Positions 25,896-34,824 of a stretch of DNA of 64,000 bases are shown here, in pieces. The DNA is from Clostridia bacterium (lineage in GTDB: Bacteria > Bacillota > Clostridia > Oscillospirales > Acutalibacteraceae). The stretch lies in the NCBI GenBank assembly GCA_017471765.1, contig JAFURT010000033.1, positions 52,945 to 116,944 on the forward strand, written 5' to 3'. The position numbers and the translations under genes are program-made. Each line of letters starts with the position of its first letter. Positions within the stretch are counted from its first letter, which is position 1. The notes beneath the pieces are model-generated. The model saw only the letters and a program-made list of their open reading frames with translations, was not told the origin of the DNA and searched no databases.

Positions 25896-25924
25896 ATTAT
25901 AGCGTGGATGCGGAGAAAATGCAA
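25896..25924 (-). promoter_or_regulatory. Promoter of the mtaB operon
   Basis: Minus strand: TTGCAT (25924-25919), 17-base spacer, TATAAT (25901-25896). It is divergent from the promoter at 25962. Confidence 0.8.
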
Positions 25925-25961
25925 CGGGTTGGGAAAATTTCCTGATTTTTTCTGAAAGAGG

Positions 25962-25990
25962 TTGTCATGCCACTGAAAATATGCTATGAT
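25962..25990 (+). promoter_or_regulatory. Promoter of the small lipoprotein gene
   Basis: TTGTCA (25962-25967), 17-base spacer, TATGAT (25985-25990), 31 bases before the ATG. Confidence 0.75.
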
Positions 25991-26021
25991 AATAGGGCTG
26001 TTTGGTTAAGGAGGGAGCGAT

Positions 26022-26474
26022 ATGCTCAGACGTGCACTTTGTCTGGTGTGGGTGGCTGTGTTGCTGGTTTGTCTGGCGTCCTGCGGTGGGGGAAAGACCC
26101 CGCTGACAGCCGAGGCGTTTGCGACGGCTGTGCAGGAGCAGGGCTATACCGTGGAGATGACAACTGAAGGGGAAGAGGCCTACGTATTGGCGAACAATGA
26201 GGGGCTTTCCCTGTCTTTTGCCGTGTCCACAGGGGAGAAGGAAGGCATGGCGTGGACCCTGTTTGCTAACACGGTGGATGCGTTTGAGAAAGCCCATCCT
26301 GTGCGTACCATGTCCCTGTCCTCCCGTTCCGGCAATGCCGAATACTACCACGCCACCGGCGGCGAGGAGTTCCTGATTATCAGCCGGGTGGATAACACCC
26401 TTCTGTGCTGTGTCAGCACGCCGCAGCATGCCAAGGAGCTAAAAGCTCTGTTCGAAGAACTGGGGTACAAATAA
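26022..26474 (+). CDS. Small hypothetical lipoprotein
   Basis: 150 residues. Signal peptide MLRRALCLVWVAVLLVCLASC ends in a lipobox LASC (Cys21), so the mature ~130 residues are lipid-anchored outside. No family recognised; the pattern 'AEAFATAVQEQGYTVE' resembles small clostridial lipoproteins with a helical start and beta core. GGAGGGAG precedes the ATG. Own promoter and terminator. Confidence 0.75.
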   Translation: MLRRALCLVWVAVLLVCLASCGGGKTPLTAEAFATAVQEQGYTVEMTTEGEEAYVLANNEGLSLSFAVSTGEKEGMAWTLFANTVDAFEKAHPVRTMSLSSRSGNAEYYHATGGEEFLIISRVDNTLLCCVSTPQHAKELKALFEELGYK

Positions 26475-26487
26475 AAATCCGATTGCG

Positions 26488-26520
26488 GCCGTCATCCCAG
26501 GAGATGGCGGCTGTTTTTTT
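26488..26520 (+). terminator. Terminator after the small lipoprotein
   Basis: 9-bp stem (26488-26496 with 26503-26511, one T-G pair) and a run of seven T residues. Confidence 0.8.
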
Positions 26521-26530
26521 CAATATTCGG

Positions 26531-26559
26531 TTGCTTTTATTGGGGAAGAATGTTATACT
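26531..26559 (+). promoter_or_regulatory. Promoter of the YfbR-like gene
   Basis: TTGCTT (26531-26536), 17-base spacer, TATACT (26554-26559), 34 bases before the ATG. Confidence 0.7.
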
Positions 26560-26593
26560 ATACAACACGACTTTACACAAGGAGGGGAATTTG

Positions 26594-27169
26594 ATGGCCT
26601 ATTCTTTTTTTGCCATGCTTTCCCGTATGAAGAATATTCACCGTTGGGCGCTGATGCGGAATACCCGGCAGGAAAATATCAGCGAGCACTCTCATGAGGT
26701 AGCGGTGCTTGCTCATGCTCTGGCGGTGCTGACCAACCGTCACTACGGCGGGCAGGTGGACCCGGCCCGGTGCGCACTTTTGGCAGTGTACCACGATGTG
26801 CCGGAAATTCTGACCGGGGATATGCCCACACCGGTGAAATACTATAACCCGGCTATCCGGGAGGCCTACCGGCAGGTGGAGCAGGCCGCCTGTGATAAGC
26901 TGCTGGGGATGTTGCCGGAGGAATTGCAGGAGGAATTTGCCCCTCTTCTCTGTGGGGAGGAGGACACCGTCGAGCATCAGCTGGTGAAGGCGGCGGACAA
27001 GCTGTCTGCCCTCATCAAGTGCGTGGAGGAGCTGGCCCAGGGCAACCGGGAGTTTGCCAGTGCCCGTGTGGCTACGGAGCGTTCCATCCGGGGGATGGGT
27101 CTGCCGGCGGCAGACGAGTTTTTGGATAAGTACCTGGCGGCGTATGAATTGCCGCTGGACGATCAGTAA
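26594..27169 (+). CDS. yfbR: HD-domain 5'-deoxynucleotidase, YfbR type
   Basis: 191 residues. HD-fold metal phosphohydrolase that removes phosphate from deoxyribonucleoside 5'-monophosphates. The residues known from E. coli YfbR appear in order: Arg17 in HRW, His32/His34 in SEHSHEV, His67-Asp68 in YHDVPE and a C-terminal Asp in KAADKLSA. Start at ATG 26594, with AAGGAGGGG 7 bases upstream. The MFS gene follows 14 bases after the stop and is probably co-transcribed. Confidence 0.88.
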   Translation: MAYSFFAMLSRMKNIHRWALMRNTRQENISEHSHEVAVLAHALAVLTNRHYGGQVDPARCALLAVYHDVPEILTGDMPTPVKYYNPAIREAYRQVEQAACDKLLGMLPEELQEEFAPLLCGEEDTVEHQLVKAADKLSALIKCVEELAQGNREFASARVATERSIRGMGLPAADEFLDKYLAAYELPLDDQ

Positions 27170-27183
27170 GAGGTGAAGGGATC

Positions 27184-28416
27184 TTGAAGCGTTTTCGCTC
27201 CTATACACCGACGATGGTCGCTTGTTATCTCGGGTATGTGACCCAGGCCATCACCATCAATCTGACCCCCTTGCTGTATGTCACCTTCCAGCAGACATTT
27301 TCTCTGTCGCTGGGGCAGGTAGGTATGCTGATTCTGGTGGTGTTTGTCACCCAGATTGGGGTAGATTTATCCTCCACCCGTTTCGGCCGGATGATTTCCT
27401 ACCGTACCGGCTGTGTGTTGGCGGCGGTGTTTGCTACTCTGGGACTGGTCAGCTTCAGCTTTCTGCCGGACGTGTTGCCTGACCCCTACGTGGGGGTCAT
27501 CCTGTCATCTGTTCTGCTGTCGGTAGGCAGTGGATTTGTAGAGGTGCAGGTCAGCCCGGTGGTGGATGCCATGCCGGAGGAACGGAAAACCGGTGCTATG
27601 AGTATCCTCCACTCCTTTTACTGCTGGGGCTTTACAGCGGTGGTGTTACTATCCACCTTGTTTTTTGTTACGGTAGGGATTCATCGCTGGCGTCTGCTGA
27701 TGCTATTGTGGGCGGTCATCCCGGCGGTGACAGGGGCGCTGTTCTGTTTTGTGCGTATGCCGGTCAAGACCGAGGAGCGTACCGGCGGCGGTATGGCGGT
27801 GCGGCAGTTGCTGTCCGGTCGGATGTTTTGGCTGCTGATGCTGCTGATGGTGTGCGCCGGTGCGGCCGAGATGGTGCCCGCCCAGTGGGCCTCCCTGTTT
27901 GCGGAGGCCGGGCTGGGGGTGTCCAAGACGGTGGGGGACCTGCTGGGCCCCTGCACATTTGCCCTGCTGCAAGGACTGTCCCGGGTAGCCTTTGGCCTGT
28001 TCAGCGTGCGGTGGGATTCCCGCCGGATGCTGTTTTTCTGCGGTGTTCTCAGTTTGGCGGGGTATTCGCTCATCATGTTGTCCCCCTGGCCGCTTTTGTC
28101 GCTGTTTGGCTTTGGCCTGTGTGGTATCGCTATCGGCCCTATGTGGCCGGGGACGCTGAGCCTCGGCTCTTCCCGGTATCCGGCCGGAGGCACCGGAATG
28201 TTCGGCCTGTTGGCCTTTTGCGGCGATTTCGGCTGTGCCGTATCTCCGGCCCTCATCGGGGCGGTGTCCGACCGCCTGCAGGCGGAGGGCGCTCCGGTGC
28301 TGGAAGCACTGCGTGCCGGGTTTGGTGTGTGCGCCCTGTTCCCGGCGGCGCTGTTGGTCATTCTGTGGCTGTTGGGCCGTTGTAAGCTGGCGGAGGATTC
28401 CTCTGCACGAAGCTAA
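27184..28416 (+). CDS. MFS transporter
   Basis: 410 residues with about 12 hydrophobic segments. The loop after helix 2 (SSTRFGRMISYRTG) is a degenerate form of the major-facilitator motif. The layout resembles the fucose/glucose permease-like branch of MFS, but the substrate cannot be read. It begins with TTG (TTG AAG CGT), preceded by AGAGGTGAAGGG, and follows the YfbR-like gene, so the cargo could be a nucleoside or base; this link is weak. Terminator downstream. Confidence 0.82.
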   Translation: MKRFRSYTPTMVACYLGYVTQAITINLTPLLYVTFQQTFSLSLGQVGMLILVVFVTQIGVDLSSTRFGRMISYRTGCVLAAVFATLGLVSFSFLPDVLPDPYVGVILSSVLLSVGSGFVEVQVSPVVDAMPEERKTGAMSILHSFYCWGFTAVVLLSTLFFVTVGIHRWRLLMLLWAVIPAVTGALFCFVRMPVKTEERTGGGMAVRQLLSGRMFWLLMLLMVCAGAAEMVPAQWASLFAEAGLGVSKTVGDLLGPCTFALLQGLSRVAFGLFSVRWDSRRMLFFCGVLSLAGYSLIMLSPWPLLSLFGFGLCGIAIGPMWPGTLSLGSSRYPAGGTGMFGLLAFCGDFGCAVSPALIGAVSDRLQAEGAPVLEALRAGFGVCALFPAALLVILWLLGRCKLAEDSSARS

Positions 28417-28483
28417 GAAGCGTTTACATGGATGCGTGTGTATGAGCAAAAGGGAAACATAACAAAACGCAAGAAATCAGCAA

Positions 28484-28513
28484 GGAAGAAGCCTTCTTTG
28501 CTGATTTTTTTAT
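28484..28513 (+). terminator. Terminator after the MFS gene
   Basis: AAATCAGCAA arm with a matching TTGCTGATTT arm, an AGAAG-rich loop and a T tract. Confidence 0.75.
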
Positions 28514-28521
28514 TCCTCCCC

Positions 28522-28550
28522 TTGAAAAATGGGAAAATTCCCTGTATAAT
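28522..28550 (+). promoter_or_regulatory. Promoter of tepA-spoIIIE
   Basis: TTGAAA (28522-28527), 17-base spacer, TATAAT (28545-28550), 67 bases before the ATG. Confidence 0.85.
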
Positions 28551-28617
28551 AGTCTAAACCAGTAAAACCGCCGTATATTTCTGCCGGAATTTCGCCAAAC
28601 TAGGGCGAGGTGATTGG

Positions 28618-29331
28618 ATGGCAGACGAAAAGAAGAAAAACGAACGGGAGGATACCTCCGAGCTGGGGCAGCGGATGCAGATGATGGAGGATACCGGGTC
28701 GGTCACCACCGATAACGGCACCCACCGCATCCATTGCATGACCATTGTGGGGCAGATCGAGGGGCATTATGTCCTGCCCCAGGAGACCAAAGCTACCAAG
28801 TATGAGCACATGATTCCCCAACTGGTAGCGGTGGATGAAAGCCCGGAGATTGAGGGACTTTTGCTCCTGCTCAACACCGTGGGGGGCGACATCGAGGCCG
28901 GGCTGGCCCTGGCAGAACTGATCTCCGGCATGAAAAAGCCCACCGTGTCCCTGGTTTTGGGCGGCGGTCATTCCATCGGCGTGCCGCTGGCGGTGGCGGC
29001 GGACGTTTCCTTTATCGTGCCCTCCGCTACCATGACCATACACCCGGTGCGCATCAACGGCTTGGTGTTGGGGGTGCCCCAGGCATTCACCCATTTTCAG
29101 CGGATGCAGGAGCGCATTATCGACTTTGTGTGCCGTCATTCCCACATGAGTGATGACCGGTTTGCCGAACTGTGCATGAACACCGGCGAGCTGGCCACCG
29201 ATGTAGGCAGTGTACTGGACGGCCAGGAGGCGGTGGCTGAGGGGCTGATCGATGAACTGGGCTCTCTCAGCCAGGCGATGGACAAGCTGTATAAACTGAT
29301 TGAAAAAGGCGAAAAAGCCGTTCAGAAATGA
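28618..29331 (+). CDS. tepA: ClpP-like serine protease, TepA family
   Basis: 237 residues. ClpP/crotonase fold with a ClpP-like catalytic pair: Ser119 in GGGHSIG and His142 in MTIHPV; the Asp is probably further on. TepA (YmfB) in Bacillus is a cytosolic peptidase linked to protein export and to degradation of small spore proteins. It lies directly before spoIIIE, as ymfB does in Bacillus (ymfB/tepA-ylzJ-spoIIIE). GCGAGGTG precedes the ATG. Confidence 0.9.
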   Translation: MADEKKKNEREDTSELGQRMQMMEDTGSVTTDNGTHRIHCMTIVGQIEGHYVLPQETKATKYEHMIPQLVAVDESPEIEGLLLLLNTVGGDIEAGLALAELISGMKKPTVSLVLGGGHSIGVPLAVAADVSFIVPSATMTIHPVRINGLVLGVPQAFTHFQRMQERIIDFVCRHSHMSDDRFAELCMNTGELATDVGSVLDGQEAVAEGLIDELGSLSQAMDKLYKLIEKGEKAVQK

Positions 29332-29374
29332 ACGGCCTGTACATAACTTTACTCGCAAAGGAGCGTATAACATA

Positions 29375-31792
29375 ATGCCAACCCGAAACAAAACATCACG
29401 CAGACGTAGCTCTGCCAAGCAGACGGCGGCCCGTGTCAGTGCCCGGCGGCAGGTGCAGGCGGTCATCCTGCTGGCGGTGGCCGTACTTACCTTCTGCCTG
29501 GCGGTCATACCGGGGGAAAATGTGTGGACCTGGTTACATAATCTGCTACTGGGGCTGTTCAGCTTCAGCGGCTATATCCTTCCGTTCCTGCTGGGATTTG
29601 TGGCGGTGATACTGGCCCTGGAAAAGGACAGCAGCAGTGTGGCCCTCCGCAGTTGGGAATGTGGCATCTTTGTGGTGCTGCTTAACAGCGTCATCTACAC
29701 CTATGCCACCGATTCCTCCACGCTGAACTGGTGGCAGGCGATAGGAGAAGGGTTTACCGACGGCTTCGCCCACCATGGTGGCGGTGCCGTGGGCGCCTTG
29801 CTTGGCTGGCCGATGGAAAAGCTGTTCGGTGATACCGGTGCCAAAATTATTATCATCCTGCTGACGGTGGTGCTGTTTATGCTGGTGACCGGTACCACCA
29901 TTCTGTCCTTGATGCGTGCGGCGAAAAAGCCGGTGGAGAAGGCGAAAGAGAGCGTTGAGGAAGCCATTAACAAAACCGCCGAGCGTATCCAGGCCGGCCG
30001 TGACCGTAAGGGAAAAAGCGAGATTGATATTGATATGGGAGACGGCTATCCTACCGGCCGCCGGAAAGCGACCCGCAAGCCGGCCGAGGAAGAACCGATG
30101 GATGTGCCGGCTGAGCCGGAGCCGCCCTTGGTCAATCCGGTGGACGAGCCCGTGGCTGCGCCGCCTCGTTCCAACGATAAACTGGACGAGTTGAAGCGCG
30201 CCGCCGCCTCTATGAACGAAGAGGAAGAGAAGGCAGACGAGTTGTCGGTCAGCGATGCTGAAAAGGCGATAGAGGCCGAGGTGGAAGCCGGAGAAGGGGC
30301 GAAGGAAGAGGCTCCTGTCTATCGGTTCCCGCCCCTGTCCCTGCTGGATGCGGCCTCCGGCGACGATACCCGGATGCAGGATAATGACCGGACGGCCACC
30401 GGTACGCTGCTGGTGAACACCCTCAAGGATTTCGGTATCAGCACCCGATTGAGCCATGTGACCTGCGGCCCCTCGGTCACCCGATATGAGCTGGAGCCCA
30501 GCCCTGGTGTAAAGATTAGTAAGATTACCGGTTTGGCGGATGATATCGCCCTGCGATTGGCCACCACCGGTGTGCGTATCGAGGCACCCATCCCCAACAA
30601 GGCGGCGGTGGGCATCGAGGTGCCTAACAAGGCACGGCGCAAGGTAGGCTTGCGTGGGCTGTTGGATACCCCGGACTACCGTGGGGCCAAGGGCAAGCTG
30701 ACGGTGGCTCTCGGACAGGATATCGAGGGCAAGACGGTGCTGGCTGACCTGGCGAAGATGCCCCACCTGCTGATTGCCGGCACCACCGGCTCCGGTAAGT
30801 CGGTGTGCACCAACTCCATGATTCAGTCGGTGCTGTTCCGTGCCCGGCCGGACGAGGTCAAGATGATTCTGGTTGACCCCAAGAAGGTGGAGTTTGGCGT
30901 CTATAACGGTATTCCTCACTTGCTGATCCCTGTGGTGACCGACCCCCGCAAGGCGGCCGGTGCCTTGGGCTGGGCGGTGAATGAGATGCTCAAGCGGTAT
31001 CAGATGTTTGCGGAGAGCAAGGCCCGTGATATCGGTGACTACAATGAGATTGCCCGACGTGACGGCAAGTTCCCGCCTCTGCCGCTGATTTTGATTGTGA
31101 TCGATGAGTTGGCTGACCTGATGATGGCCGCCGCTAACGAGGTGGAAGACTCCATCTGCCGTCTGGCACAGATGGCTCGTGCCGCCGGTATGCACATGGT
31201 TATTGCTACCCAGCGTCCCTCGGTAGACGTTATCACCGGTCTGATTAAGGCAAATATTCCCAGCCGTCTGGCGCTGACGGTAGCCAGTGCGGTGGATAGC
31301 CGCACCATTCTGGATGCCGGCGGTGCGGAGAAGCTGTTGGGCTACGGCGATATGCTGTTTATGCCCCTCGGCCAGTCAAAGCCCACCCGTGTGCAGGGTT
31401 GCTTCGTCTCCAACCAGGAGGTGGAGCGTGTGGTAGATTTCCTGAAGAATGACGAGACACCCCAGGAATATGATCGGGAGATCATGGAGGAGATCGACAA
31501 GCAGGCGGCGGCGACCGGCAAGGCGGCCGGGCGTGGCGATGCGGCGGATGATGGCGATGACGAGTGGGACGAGGCTCTGCCCCAGGCCATCGAAATCGCT
31601 GTGGAAGCCGGGCAGATCTCTACCTCTATGCTACAGCGGAAGATGCGCTTCGGCTACGCTCGTGCCGGCCGGATCATCGACCAGCTGGAGCAGAAGGGGA
31701 TCATCGGCCCCAGCGAGGGCAGTAAGCCCCGTAAGGTGTTGATTACCCGCCAGCAGTGGCTGGAAATGAGCATGAATAGTGACACGGAGTAA
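29375..31792 (+). CDS. spoIIIE: DNA translocase SpoIIIE/FtsK
   Basis: 805 residues. Four hydrophobic segments at ~25-165 anchor it at the septum; an acidic, Glu/Pro-rich linker spans ~185-325; the alpha/beta motor follows with Walker A GTTGSGKS at 469-476 and Walker B LIVIDELADLM near 573-583; the C-terminal gamma domain (~735-800) reads ISTSMLQRKMRFGYARAG. It pumps chromosome DNA into the forespore or clears the division septum. ATG 29375 is preceded by AAAGGAG at 12 bases; an ATG at 29300 lies inside tepA. Confidence 0.96.
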   Translation: MPTRNKTSRRRSSAKQTAARVSARRQVQAVILLAVAVLTFCLAVIPGENVWTWLHNLLLGLFSFSGYILPFLLGFVAVILALEKDSSSVALRSWECGIFVVLLNSVIYTYATDSSTLNWWQAIGEGFTDGFAHHGGGAVGALLGWPMEKLFGDTGAKIIIILLTVVLFMLVTGTTILSLMRAAKKPVEKAKESVEEAINKTAERIQAGRDRKGKSEIDIDMGDGYPTGRRKATRKPAEEEPMDVPAEPEPPLVNPVDEPVAAPPRSNDKLDELKRAAASMNEEEEKADELSVSDAEKAIEAEVEAGEGAKEEAPVYRFPPLSLLDAASGDDTRMQDNDRTATGTLLVNTLKDFGISTRLSHVTCGPSVTRYELEPSPGVKISKITGLADDIALRLATTGVRIEAPIPNKAAVGIEVPNKARRKVGLRGLLDTPDYRGAKGKLTVALGQDIEGKTVLADLAKMPHLLIAGTTGSGKSVCTNSMIQSVLFRARPDEVKMILVDPKKVEFGVYNGIPHLLIPVVTDPRKAAGALGWAVNEMLKRYQMFAESKARDIGDYNEIARRDGKFPPLPLILIVIDELADLMMAAANEVEDSICRLAQMARAAGMHMVIATQRPSVDVITGLIKANIPSRLALTVASAVDSRTILDAGGAEKLLGYGDMLFMPLGQSKPTRVQGCFVSNQEVERVVDFLKNDETPQEYDREIMEEIDKQAAATGKAAGRGDAADDGDDEWDEALPQAIEIAVEAGQISTSMLQRKMRFGYARAGRIIDQLEQKGIIGPSEGSKPRKVLITRQQWLEMSMNSDTE

Positions 31793-31798
31793 GTCTGT

Positions 31799-32731
31799 AT
31801 GACAAAAGGACGTATCGGCTGGCGGCGCTGGTCGCTTATTCTCCTGTCGGTCGTGGTGTTGGCGGCGTGCCTAGCAATCGAGCTGGGCAGCCGCCTTCCC
31901 GCTTCCGGCATCCCCGGCTGGACGGAGATATACCGGGGACTCGGTTTGACTCCTGCTTCTGCTGAAGGGGTGCTGGAGGTGCATTTTCTTTCGGTAGGGA
32001 ATGCGGATTGCATTCTTTTACGCCAGGGAGAACAGGCCGCTTTGATTGACGGCGGCGAGCCAGGGGATGGGGAACGGATTTTGGACTATCTGCGTCGGTA
32101 TGGCGTGGAGAAGCTGGATTTTGTACTGGTCTCCCACGGTCACGACGACCATGTCGGCGGTTTGGAATTGGTGGTGTCTGCTCTGCCTGTAGAGCGCCTG
32201 CTCATCGGTTTCTTGCCGCCGGTTGATGAACAGGAGCCGGTGTATAAGGCACTGCTGGTAACAGCAGAGAAGATAGCTGTTCCCATAGAAACCGTGCAGG
32301 CTGGCGTCAAAATCCGCCTCGGGGAGGCAGAATTGTGTGTTGTATCGGCCCTGCCAGCGGCAAAGGATGAAAACGACCGGTCGGTGGTGGCTCGCCTGAC
32401 GTTTGGAGACCGTGCTTTCCTCTTCACAGGCGATGCAGGAAAAGTGGTGGAGGAACAGCTGCTGAAAAGTGAAACACCTTTACAGGCGGATGTGCTGAAA
32501 ATCGGCCATCATGGCAGTAAGAATTCCAGTTCGGTTGCTTTTCTGCGAAGGGTTGCTCCGGCGTATGCGGTGATTTCCAGTGGTGTAGGAAATGTCCATA
32601 ATCATCCCGCTGAGGCGGTACTGCAGCGTCTGCAGGAGCTGGGCATCACCTGCCTGCGGAACGATGTGGCCGGCCATGTAATATTTACCACAGATGGGAG
32701 TGCCCTGGTGGTGAGGACAGAACAGGAATAG
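31799..32731 (+). CDS. Secreted metallo-beta-lactamase-fold hydrolase, ComEC-domain-like
   Basis: 310 residues. N-terminal hydrophobic segment ends in a possible lipobox LAAC (Cys24), so a lipid-anchored outer protein. The domain LEVHFLSVGNADCILL...LIDGG, then SHGHDDHVGG with the zinc ligands and IGHHGSKNSSS is the one also found at the end of ComEC; no membrane channel part is present. ComEC's domain is thought to degrade the non-transported DNA strand, so a surface nuclease or phosphodiesterase is plausible. Follows spoIIIE by six bases. Confidence 0.82.
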   Translation: MTKGRIGWRRWSLILLSVVVLAACLAIELGSRLPASGIPGWTEIYRGLGLTPASAEGVLEVHFLSVGNADCILLRQGEQAALIDGGEPGDGERILDYLRRYGVEKLDFVLVSHGHDDHVGGLELVVSALPVERLLIGFLPPVDEQEPVYKALLVTAEKIAVPIETVQAGVKIRLGEAELCVVSALPAAKDENDRSVVARLTFGDRAFLFTGDAGKVVEEQLLKSETPLQADVLKIGHHGSKNSSSVAFLRRVAPAYAVISSGVGNVHNHPAEAVLQRLQELGITCLRNDVAGHVIFTTDGSALVVRTEQE

Positions 32732-32742
32732 GAGAGGTGTGC

Positions 32743-33483
32743 ATGAGGGAGAGAGGGCTGAGCGGCAATCTGCTGAAGGGGCTAGCCTGTTTATCCATGC
32801 TGGTGGACCACATGGGGCATTTGTTGTTTCCTCAGCTTCATTGGATGCGCTGGGTAGGGCGTCTGGCCCTTCCTCTGTTTGCGTATTTCCTGGCCGAGGG
32901 TTGTCGCCACACCCGGAACCGCGCCCGGTATTTCGGTCGGATGCTGGGGCTTGGCTGTCTGTGTCAGGCGGTGTACTTGCTTGTTCAGTGGCAGAGTGGT
33001 GGCAATCGGTTTGTGGTGCTGAACATTCTGCTCACATTGGCTGTGGCACAACTGCTGTGTTTCACATGGCTGGATTTTTTGGCCACCCTTTCGGATAGCG
33101 ACCGAAAAAAGACCGGTCTGGCCGCCGGGCGGTTTTTGCTCATGGTGGTGGCGACGGTGGCACTGTGTCGCCTGGGGCAGGTGACACAGGTGCTGTGGAA
33201 TATCACGGTGGAGTTTGATTACGGCCTGGCTGGTATGCTGTTGCCGCTGGCGGCGCTGGTGGGAAGAACACCGGCCACCAGGCTGGCCGCTTTTGGGCTG
33301 GGCCTTGTGCTGTTCTGTTTTTCTTTCTGCGGCGGGATGCCCTATGTTTGGTTTGCTCTGCCGGTTTTGCCGCTGTTGCTTCTGTATTCCGGAAAGCGGG
33401 GGAGCCGCCGCTGGCAACCGGTGTTTTATGTGTTTTATCCGGCGCATCTGGCGGTGCTGTACGGCCTGCAATTCCTCTTGTAA
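32743..33483 (+). CDS. TraX-family membrane protein
   Basis: 246 residues with about eight hydrophobic segments. The start LSGNLLKGLACLSMLVDHMG and the RLALPLFAYFLAEGCRHTRN stretch are the TraX pattern, a family of acyltransferase-3-like membrane proteins. F-plasmid TraX acetylates pilin, but chromosomal clostridial members have no assigned substrate. ATG 32743 with AGGAGAGG upstream is preferred over GTG 32737. It is followed by a terminator. Confidence 0.85.
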   Translation: MRERGLSGNLLKGLACLSMLVDHMGHLLFPQLHWMRWVGRLALPLFAYFLAEGCRHTRNRARYFGRMLGLGCLCQAVYLLVQWQSGGNRFVVLNILLTLAVAQLLCFTWLDFLATLSDSDRKKTGLAAGRFLLMVVATVALCRLGQVTQVLWNITVEFDYGLAGMLLPLAALVGRTPATRLAAFGLGLVLFCFSFCGGMPYVWFALPVLPLLLLYSGKRGSRRWQPVFYVFYPAHLAVLYGLQFLL

Positions 33484-33497
33484 ACGCTTCTATGGAT

Positions 33498-33537
33498 AGC
33501 CTTTGTACCCTGCCGGGGTGCAGAGGCTGTTTTTTTA
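33498..33537 (+). terminator. Terminator after the TraX-like gene
   Basis: Imperfect stem, AGCCT...CCC with GGG...AGGCT, and a run of seven T residues. Confidence 0.75.
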
Positions 33538-33590
33538 TGCTACAGATTGTGAAAAAGTCGTGAATTTTCCTTGTAGAAACCTGTTTTTCC

Positions 33591-33619
33591 TTGACAGTAA
33601 AAGGGGAAACTGCTATAAT
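33591..33619 (+). promoter_or_regulatory. Consensus sigma-A promoter of the yicC-spoVM block
   Basis: TTGACA (33591-33596), 17-base spacer, TATAAT (33614-33619): exact consensus at both boxes, the strongest promoter in the window. It lies 53 bases before yicC and may drive much of the downstream block. Confidence 0.9.
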
Positions 33620-33672
33620 GTAGGATGACTAAAAATAGGCGTTGTGCGCCATTTTCACAGGAGAGTGAGCAA

Positions 33673-34551
33673 ATGATACGCAGTATGACCGGCTATGGCC
33701 GGGGACAGGAAGTGATTGACGGCCTGTCGGTGGTGGTGGAGCTGAAATCGGTCAATCACCGGTTTTATGAATACAGCTCCCGACTTCCCCGGGGCTACGG
33801 CTTCCTGGATGATAAGCTCAAGGCCCATCTTCAGCAGCAGGTCAGCCGGGGCAAGGTGGATGTGTTTGTGCAGATCCATTCGATAGAAGCCGCCGTCAGT
33901 GAGGTGGTGGTGGACAACGCCCTGGCCGAGAGCTACCTGACCGTTCTGCGGGAACTGGCCCAGCGGTACGACCTGCGTGATGATGTGTCGGTGACAGCGC
34001 TGTCTCGGTACCCGGATGTGCTGACCGTGCAGCAGGCCAAGGTAGACGAGGAGGCTGTGTGGGCGGCTGTCCGGCAGGTGACTGACCAGGCACTGGCTCG
34101 TTTTGTGGCTATGCGTGAGTTGGAGGGCGCTCGTATGCGGGAGGATGTGCTCTCTCGTGCGGCGCAGATTCGCCGGTGGGTGGCCGAGGTAGAGGCGCGG
34201 TCTCCTCAGACCGTACGTGAGCACATGGAAAAGGTGGAGACCCGTATGCGGGAACTGCTGGCCGGTGTGCCGGTGGATGAGGCGCGGCTGCTGAATGAAG
34301 CGGCTGTGTATGCCGACAAGGTGGCTGTGGCGGAGGAGACGGTCCGCCTGTGCAGCCATCTTGACCAGCTGGAACAGCTGTTGGGCAGTGACCAGGCGGT
34401 GGGGCGCAAGCTGGATTTCCTGGTACAGGAGATTAACCGGGAGACCAACACCATCGGCTCTAAGTGTAGCGACCTTGACCTGACCCGCATTGTGGTGGAT
34501 ATGAAAGCGGAGATTGAAAAGATCCGTGAGCAGATTCAGAATATCGAGTAA
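33673..34551 (+). CDS. yloC: YicC/YloC-family endoribonuclease
   Basis: 292 residues. N-terminus MIRSMTGYGRG and the C-terminus with REINRETNTIGSK (near 255-267) and ending IEKIREQIQNIE are the two conserved ends of this family, now known as RNases that cleave RNA with an N-terminal hydrolase lid. ATG 33673 follows GAGAGTGAG. As in Bacillus, it opens the yloC-remA-gmk-rpoZ-priA block. Confidence 0.93.
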   Translation: MIRSMTGYGRGQEVIDGLSVVVELKSVNHRFYEYSSRLPRGYGFLDDKLKAHLQQQVSRGKVDVFVQIHSIEAAVSEVVVDNALAESYLTVLRELAQRYDLRDDVSVTALSRYPDVLTVQQAKVDEEAVWAAVRQVTDQALARFVAMRELEGARMREDVLSRAAQIRRWVAEVEARSPQTVREHMEKVETRMRELLAGVPVDEARLLNEAAVYADKVAVAEETVRLCSHLDQLEQLLGSDQAVGRKLDFLVQEINRETNTIGSKCSDLDLTRIVVDMKAEIEKIREQIQNIE

Positions 34552-34569
34552 CAGCAGGGGGAGTGGAGC

Positions 34570-34824
34570 ATGAAACTGATCAATATCGGCTTCGGCAACA
34601 TGGTGGCCGCCGGACGGCTGGTGGCCATTGTCAGCCCGGAATCTGCCCCCATTAAACGCATCATCCAGGACGCTAAGGAACGGGGCACCCTGATTGACGC
34701 CACCTATGGACGGCGTACCAAAGCGGTGCTGGTGATGGATAGCGAGCACGTAATTCTGTCTGCGGTGCAACCGGAAACGGTAGCCAACCGCATGAGCGAT
34801 GAGGAGGAACTGCAAGATGAGTGA
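34570..34824 (+). CDS. remA: DNA-binding regulator RemA (DUF370)
   Basis: 84 residues. Matches RemA from the start, [20 protein letters not shown], through [15 protein letters not shown] and [14 protein letters not shown]. In Bacillus it forms ring-like octamers that bind DNA and switch on biofilm and osmoprotection genes; in Clostridia its targets are unknown. The last bases overlap gmk. The ATG follows AGGGGGAGTG. Confidence 0.95.
   Translation: MKLINIGFGNMVAAGRLVAIVSPESAPIKRIIQDAKERGTLIDATYGRRTKAVLVMDSEHVILSAVQPETVANRMSDEEELQDE

Noticed and set aside
29546-31195. 549-codon open frame on the minus strand opposite spoIIIE
   Set aside because: It is a shadow of a GC-rich gene: His/Gln-rich low-complexity product, no ribosome site, no recognisable motif, and the plus strand codes for a full SpoIIIE.
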